Assembly (NCBI RefSeq): GCF_027596085.1
Contig: NC_072460.1
Location: forward strand, 14,760,326 to 14,824,325
Length of the DNA stretch: 64,000 nucleotides
DNA from: Anoplopoma fimbria
Taxonomy: Eukaryota; Chordata; Actinopteri; Perciformes; Anoplopomatidae
Direction of reading: 5' to 3'
This document shows, one piece after another, positions 59,959-64,000 of the stretch (position 1 is the stretch's first letter; each line of letters starts with the position of its first letter). The notes below the pieces were generated by a model. That model had not been told where the DNA came from. It ran no database searches and saw only the letters and a program-made list of their open reading frames with translations. The position numbers were made by a program, and so were the translations under genes.

Positions 59959-59960
59959 GC
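59600..59960 (-). promoter_or_regulatory. Possible lrtm1 promoter region
   Basis: This lies directly upstream of the proposed lrtm1 start. An inverted CCAAT box (attgg on plus at 59645-59649) lies about 75 nt from the ATG. A long (GA)n tract on the minus strand (59884-59954 on plus) lies about 310 nt upstream. No TATA box was seen. Placement depends on the first-exon call. Confidence 0.28.
59884..59954. repeat. (CT)n microsatellite
   Basis: About 70-nt CT run (GA on the lrtm1 strand), upstream of the proposed lrtm1 start. Confidence 0.98.
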
Positions 59961-62900
59961 TCTTGTTTCTATTTTTCCCTTTTCTCTTGTTGCTTGATTT
60001 TATTTTATTTCAGCTCCTCTATTAAATCCATTGGGAAATGTGATGGGTTGTCATCTCCCAGCTCGGCTGCTTTAATCACAGAGCACACACGTATGCTGAC
60101 ATTAGCGTTACCTCCTCATGGTCTTGCAAGACTTAAACAAGACAAAATTAGAACTGGATTTCGTTGTGTCAAATACACAAATAATCAAAACACTTCAAGA
60201 CACAGTGAACACATTCGGAGGAAGCCCATTGTTGTGGAATGCTCTGATGATATTATGCATGAGCCGTGGGCTGAAGGGCTGGCAGAACACACCCCCAGCA
60301 CAGCAACACAGAACGCACGAATGCACACATACGCATGCACACACTCACACAGCAGGATATTAAGCTGTTGCAGTTGTTGCTATTTTTTTTTGCATGTAAA
60401 TGGATTGACTGTTAAGCTTAAATGACCTCATGGGTCGCTTGAAGGAGAAGCAAAAAAATTGACAAAGAAGGAGACAGAAAGAGATTAATGATCAAATCAT
60501 TTCTAATGATGAATATGATTAAGCCTACTAGCTGACCTTGGCTTGAAGTACCCTCTCTGGTATTTTCCCTCCTGTCCATCCATATTTATATCCTTTCTTC
60601 TGCTGAAGGGCATGACAATTATTTTCATTCTGTCGTGTGCAGTAAATAGGGAAGTCAGTATGTGTTGCACGCTTATACTTATACTTATACACATGCTTAT
60701 AGGGTAATGCACCTGCACACACACACGCACACTTGCATCCACACTCACATGCACCCTTAAGTGGTCATGTGCACGTGCGTAGGCAAATACATCCTCAAAT
60801 GTGTGATGACACCTGTGCTAAAAGCCCATAATGTTGATGTGTACAGACTGTAACATCTAAAAATGTTAAGCATCAAAGAGAAACAAAACATGCCCTTCTA
60901 TTCCTGCTCGAATCAGATTGTCATAGCTTATCACCATGTGCATCTCATGTGATGCATTAAATGCATGTGGCATCAGGGCCTTAAGGGCAACCTACAAAGA
61001 CGGTTTGCATGATTGGAATATGATCTTTTCTATTAGATCTTACGGTTCATTTAGAGAGCTACTGCAAATTTTTCCAACACAGATACATTTTTTTAAATGT
61101 TTTTCAAATAGAAAGCAATTAAGTGGCTGCTCATTTTTTTTTTATCATTATCATTATGATTAGTCTCAATTTTGACTCAACAAGATCACACAGGATGGAG
61201 ACGTCATTGGAGCGTAAGTCTTGTAGACTGCTGGCATCCTTAACGACAGCTTCCTGTTCTGCTCATCCTCTGAATGTTGCTCAGCATCTTGACATGATAT
61301 GCCCCAGCGCTGTGCTGCTGTGGAATGCACCACCAAATTTGAAAATCACTGCAACTCTCAGACAGCTCTTCGTGATTGTGGATGTTGAATGTGGGTTTAT
61401 GGTTGTCCTAAAGATGCTGTCATCGGGATGTGAACTGATGCATACACTACACCCTCAAAAAGAACAGAAACACTTATGCTTGCCCTTGCTACAGCATGTA
61501 CTTGAGCACAAGCATCCACATACTCGGATGCATCCTTGTGCTGATGGATGTATATTTATTCAATCCTTATTAGAATCCCAAAAATCTGTAGGATTTAACC
61601 TTTTTGTCATCTCTCCCTGCCTGGGATTGCACTGATAGCAGATTGATGATGGGGTGGATTTAGACTGGTGTTTAACGTCTCTTTATCTTTGGACTCATAA
61701 ACCCAGCTCAGGGCATAAATACCCCCATGTTCTTAAATCATGCCAAGGGAAATTAGATTTCAACCCATAGTACAGAAAATATCTGAGCATTAGTGAGACG
61801 GATTTGGGCTTTTCTATTTTAGCTCTGAGCCGACTTCCAGGTAGCAGCCAACATCAATGCACTTTTGAACCTCTAATACAGTTTTACAGAGTCAACTCCT
61901 GTACTGCTCATATTGGTATTATGTTTCAATGAATTATTTTTCCTTGCTGAACAGACCCTGGAATATAGATTTATTCATATTACAATTTCCTAGAAATTTC
62001 ATTACATCTTTAAATTATTTGTAGATGTCATGTTTCAGAATTCACAGTATATTTATCTGACAACTTAATCCCATCCCCCTTTTCTTTTTCTCAATCACTA
62101 CTTCCTTTTGTTTACAGTTTTTTTAGAGTAGATGATCCTGTCTCTTTTATTGGCATTATGATTTAGGTTCTCCCTGTTTTAATACCATGTGTGTTTCCAT
62201 TGCTGTTGCCCAGCATCTTAAATTAGCTTCTCCTGCTGGGTTTTCCATGTGGGTGTAGAAATGGTGGGCTGCTGAAAGAATCTGGCAAAGCTTATGACGA
62301 GATAATCTGCACCTGTTCCTCTGGGCAAGGGCTAAAACAGGCCCCAGCAGCACCCCAGCAGCACCCCACTGCACACGGAACTTGGACAATAACACAATTG
62401 CTCAAGCACAGTAAAACAAGTGCAAACCAATAATTTGCTCTTCATGTGATGTATTTCATTAAAGCATTTTGGCTTTTTTTAAGCTTTAAGTGAGTATCTT
62501 CATTTTTATATGGATCCGATCTGCATTCAAACTCACTGTATCTATATGTGTGTCTCTAAAAGCAATTTCATACAAAAACAGCACAGTGACACAAGGGTCC
62601 CTTTACTGAAACACTGCATTAAGCTGTAAAACGATGTACCAATACTACAACTATTGTACTTTATATACTACTGTTAATGACATACAGTATAATAATACTA
62701 ATACTGATTCTGAAATACAGTATATTACAATCAGCCATTTGTGTACATGCGCGAATAGGATCCAAATAATATTAGAACATTTACAAAAAAAATGCAATAT
62801 AAAATAATTATTGTTTGATTACATATTAAGTATATCATTGACAAGCTGCATTAAATTAACCTACGACAGTAAAACAACACTGACTGCTGTATTAAAGTTG

Positions 62901-62999
62901 GCAAGATAACAATAACACAACAGCAAGATATCCATACCAATCCTACATATATTACTTCTTTAATAGCTACCAATTTAGAGATACATTAGTATTCCAAGA

Positions 63000-63345
63000 T
63001 ATCTGAACATGTTCTCACTCCTAGCTCGTCAATTACCGGAGCTTTGCCAGTGCCCCTCGGCACTGGAGATTGACGCACGGAGGTAACCTTTATCAACTGA
63101 ATGCGACGCATCCAGCTTTCCAATAACGCCAATGTAAACCCTGCGGCATTAGTGGATGGTAAGAGCACGTGACGTAGTATAAAGTGCCTGAGAGTCTGCC
63201 CAGTGTGGGCGGGAGAAGTGGAGGAGTAAACATTGACTTATTTTGATACGTTTATTTTTGTATCGGGACTTATGATACTAGGGTGTCGTTTGAGTAACTA
63301 GCATCGCCAGTCCCTTGAGTCAAGTGATTTGGTCGTCATTACGTG
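63000..63345 (+). promoter_or_regulatory. CpG-rich, promoter-like patch
   Basis: Around 20 CpGs in about 350 nt, against a CpG-poor background. It contains CACGTG at 63166-63171 followed by a CRE-half-like gacgt, TATAAA at 63178-63183 and a GC box gggcggg at 63207-63213, in promoter-like order on the plus strand. An 8-bp-arm hairpin (ccagtgcc/ggcactgg) lies near 63049-63068. No clear exon follows. Confidence 0.35.
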
Positions 63346-64000
63346 TTCACCAGAGACATCAGTCACTGAAGTTAACGTCATCAGTGATCATTTCCTAAAC
63401 AACTTAAGGTGGTTGTGTTGCCAAAACCTAACTTCCTCTGAAAAGGGAAGATTATTTTGAAAGGACACTGCATATAAAGTACATATGAAAATACCTCCTC
63501 CCATATCCCATAAATGAATAAATCCATTATTTTAAATAAATGACAAGAATGTTATATCCAGTTTAAGAATTAAATCAGTACTTGTCAATGTGTAGCCAGG
63601 ATTGAGATGCTCTTTCAAATGAACGTGTTTTCAGCTATAAAAACAGGTTGGTCATGGATCACATGACTTTCATCATTAATACCTTTATCTTTGTGCAGCC
63701 CGAAGACTGTTTTCCCCAACTTTTATTTTTTGGGGCTTGTTGCATGTATTAATGCATCTATTTCACATTCCTCTGAATTATGCTTCTATTTCGTTGTTAA
63801 GTGTGTAGCTTTAGGCCTCCAGTGCTGATTCTGCCCCTTGCAAATGTATGTATGACACACCTTGCATTCAGTCTTTTTGCATTTCTTATTTATTTTAGTG
63901 TGAAATACCTTCACACAGCTGACAAAAAGAAAGCAAACAATAGTTTGATAATTAGCTTTTTTAATTGTAATTAATTGCTAGCTACATTCAGTTAGTTTAC

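Larger units (their letters stand above)
50570..64000 (+). other. cacna2d3 intron after exon v (at least 13.4 kb), host of lrtm1
   Basis: Contains a palindromic repeat element (51240-51905), an L2 tail, (TG)n at 53150-53220, the whole of lrtm1 on the opposite strand, (CT)n at 59884-59954 and a CpG-rich patch near 63000-63345. The AT-rich stretch 53350-55200 and the stretch 60000-62950 show nothing convincing. Confidence 0.75.

Noticed and set aside
61123..61635. 170-residue plus-strand open frame
   Set aside because: No recognisable domain, low-complexity start, and no splice or promoter context. It looks like a chance frame.

Overview
The window is vertebrate, almost certainly teleost fish, genomic DNA. 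Long introns are full of CA/TG, GA/CT and other microsatellites. Several repeats have the look of fish families: a tRNA-derived SINE with Pol III box motifs, an L2-type LINE tail, a hAT-like non-autonomous DNA transposon with a perfect 8-bp target-site duplication, and a decayed DIRS-like reverse transcriptase. The coding sequence exists as short conserved blocks bounded by AG/GT splice sites.

The plus strand carries the middle of one large gene, recognised as cacna2d3 (voltage-gated calcium channel auxiliary subunit alpha-2/delta-3). I place 22 coding exons between 2384 and 50569. They join without a frame break into 2107 nt, about 702 codons, covering the end of the N-terminal region, the VWA_N domain, the von Willebrand A domain with its MIDAS, and most of the Cache-type region. 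The signal peptide and first exons lie before the window. The C-terminal part, including the membrane anchor, lies after it. Introns range from about 0.1 to 13.4 kb.

The minus strand carries a complete nested gene, lrtm1 (leucine-rich repeat transmembrane protein), at 55250-59572, inside the last visible cacna2d3 intron. This is the arrangement known for human LRTM1 inside CACNA2D3, and it supports both identifications. It has four coding exons, including a proposed first exon with only seven coding nucleotides. The predicted product is about 375 residues: signal peptide, LRRs with cysteine caps, one membrane helix and a short cytoplasmic tail.

Layout: 1-2383 intron with a decayed LINE; 2384-26473 N-terminal region and VWA exons with very large introns; 26474-36895 intron sequence with a DIRS remnant and a SINE/L2 cluster, plus one exon; 36896-50569 densely spaced exons for the Cache-like region; 50570-64000 a long intron holding a palindromic inverted-repeat element, an L2 tail, lrtm1, and near its end a CpG-rich, promoter-like patch. 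I found no rRNA, canonical tRNA gene, CRISPR array or bacterial-type system. The more unusual signals are a possible 15-nt microexon, an in-frame hydrophobic leader before the VWA exon, opposed CA/TG tracts able to fold in the pre-mRNA, a 52-bp near-perfect palindrome, and a teleost-type His-rich/poly-Gly insert in Lrtm1.
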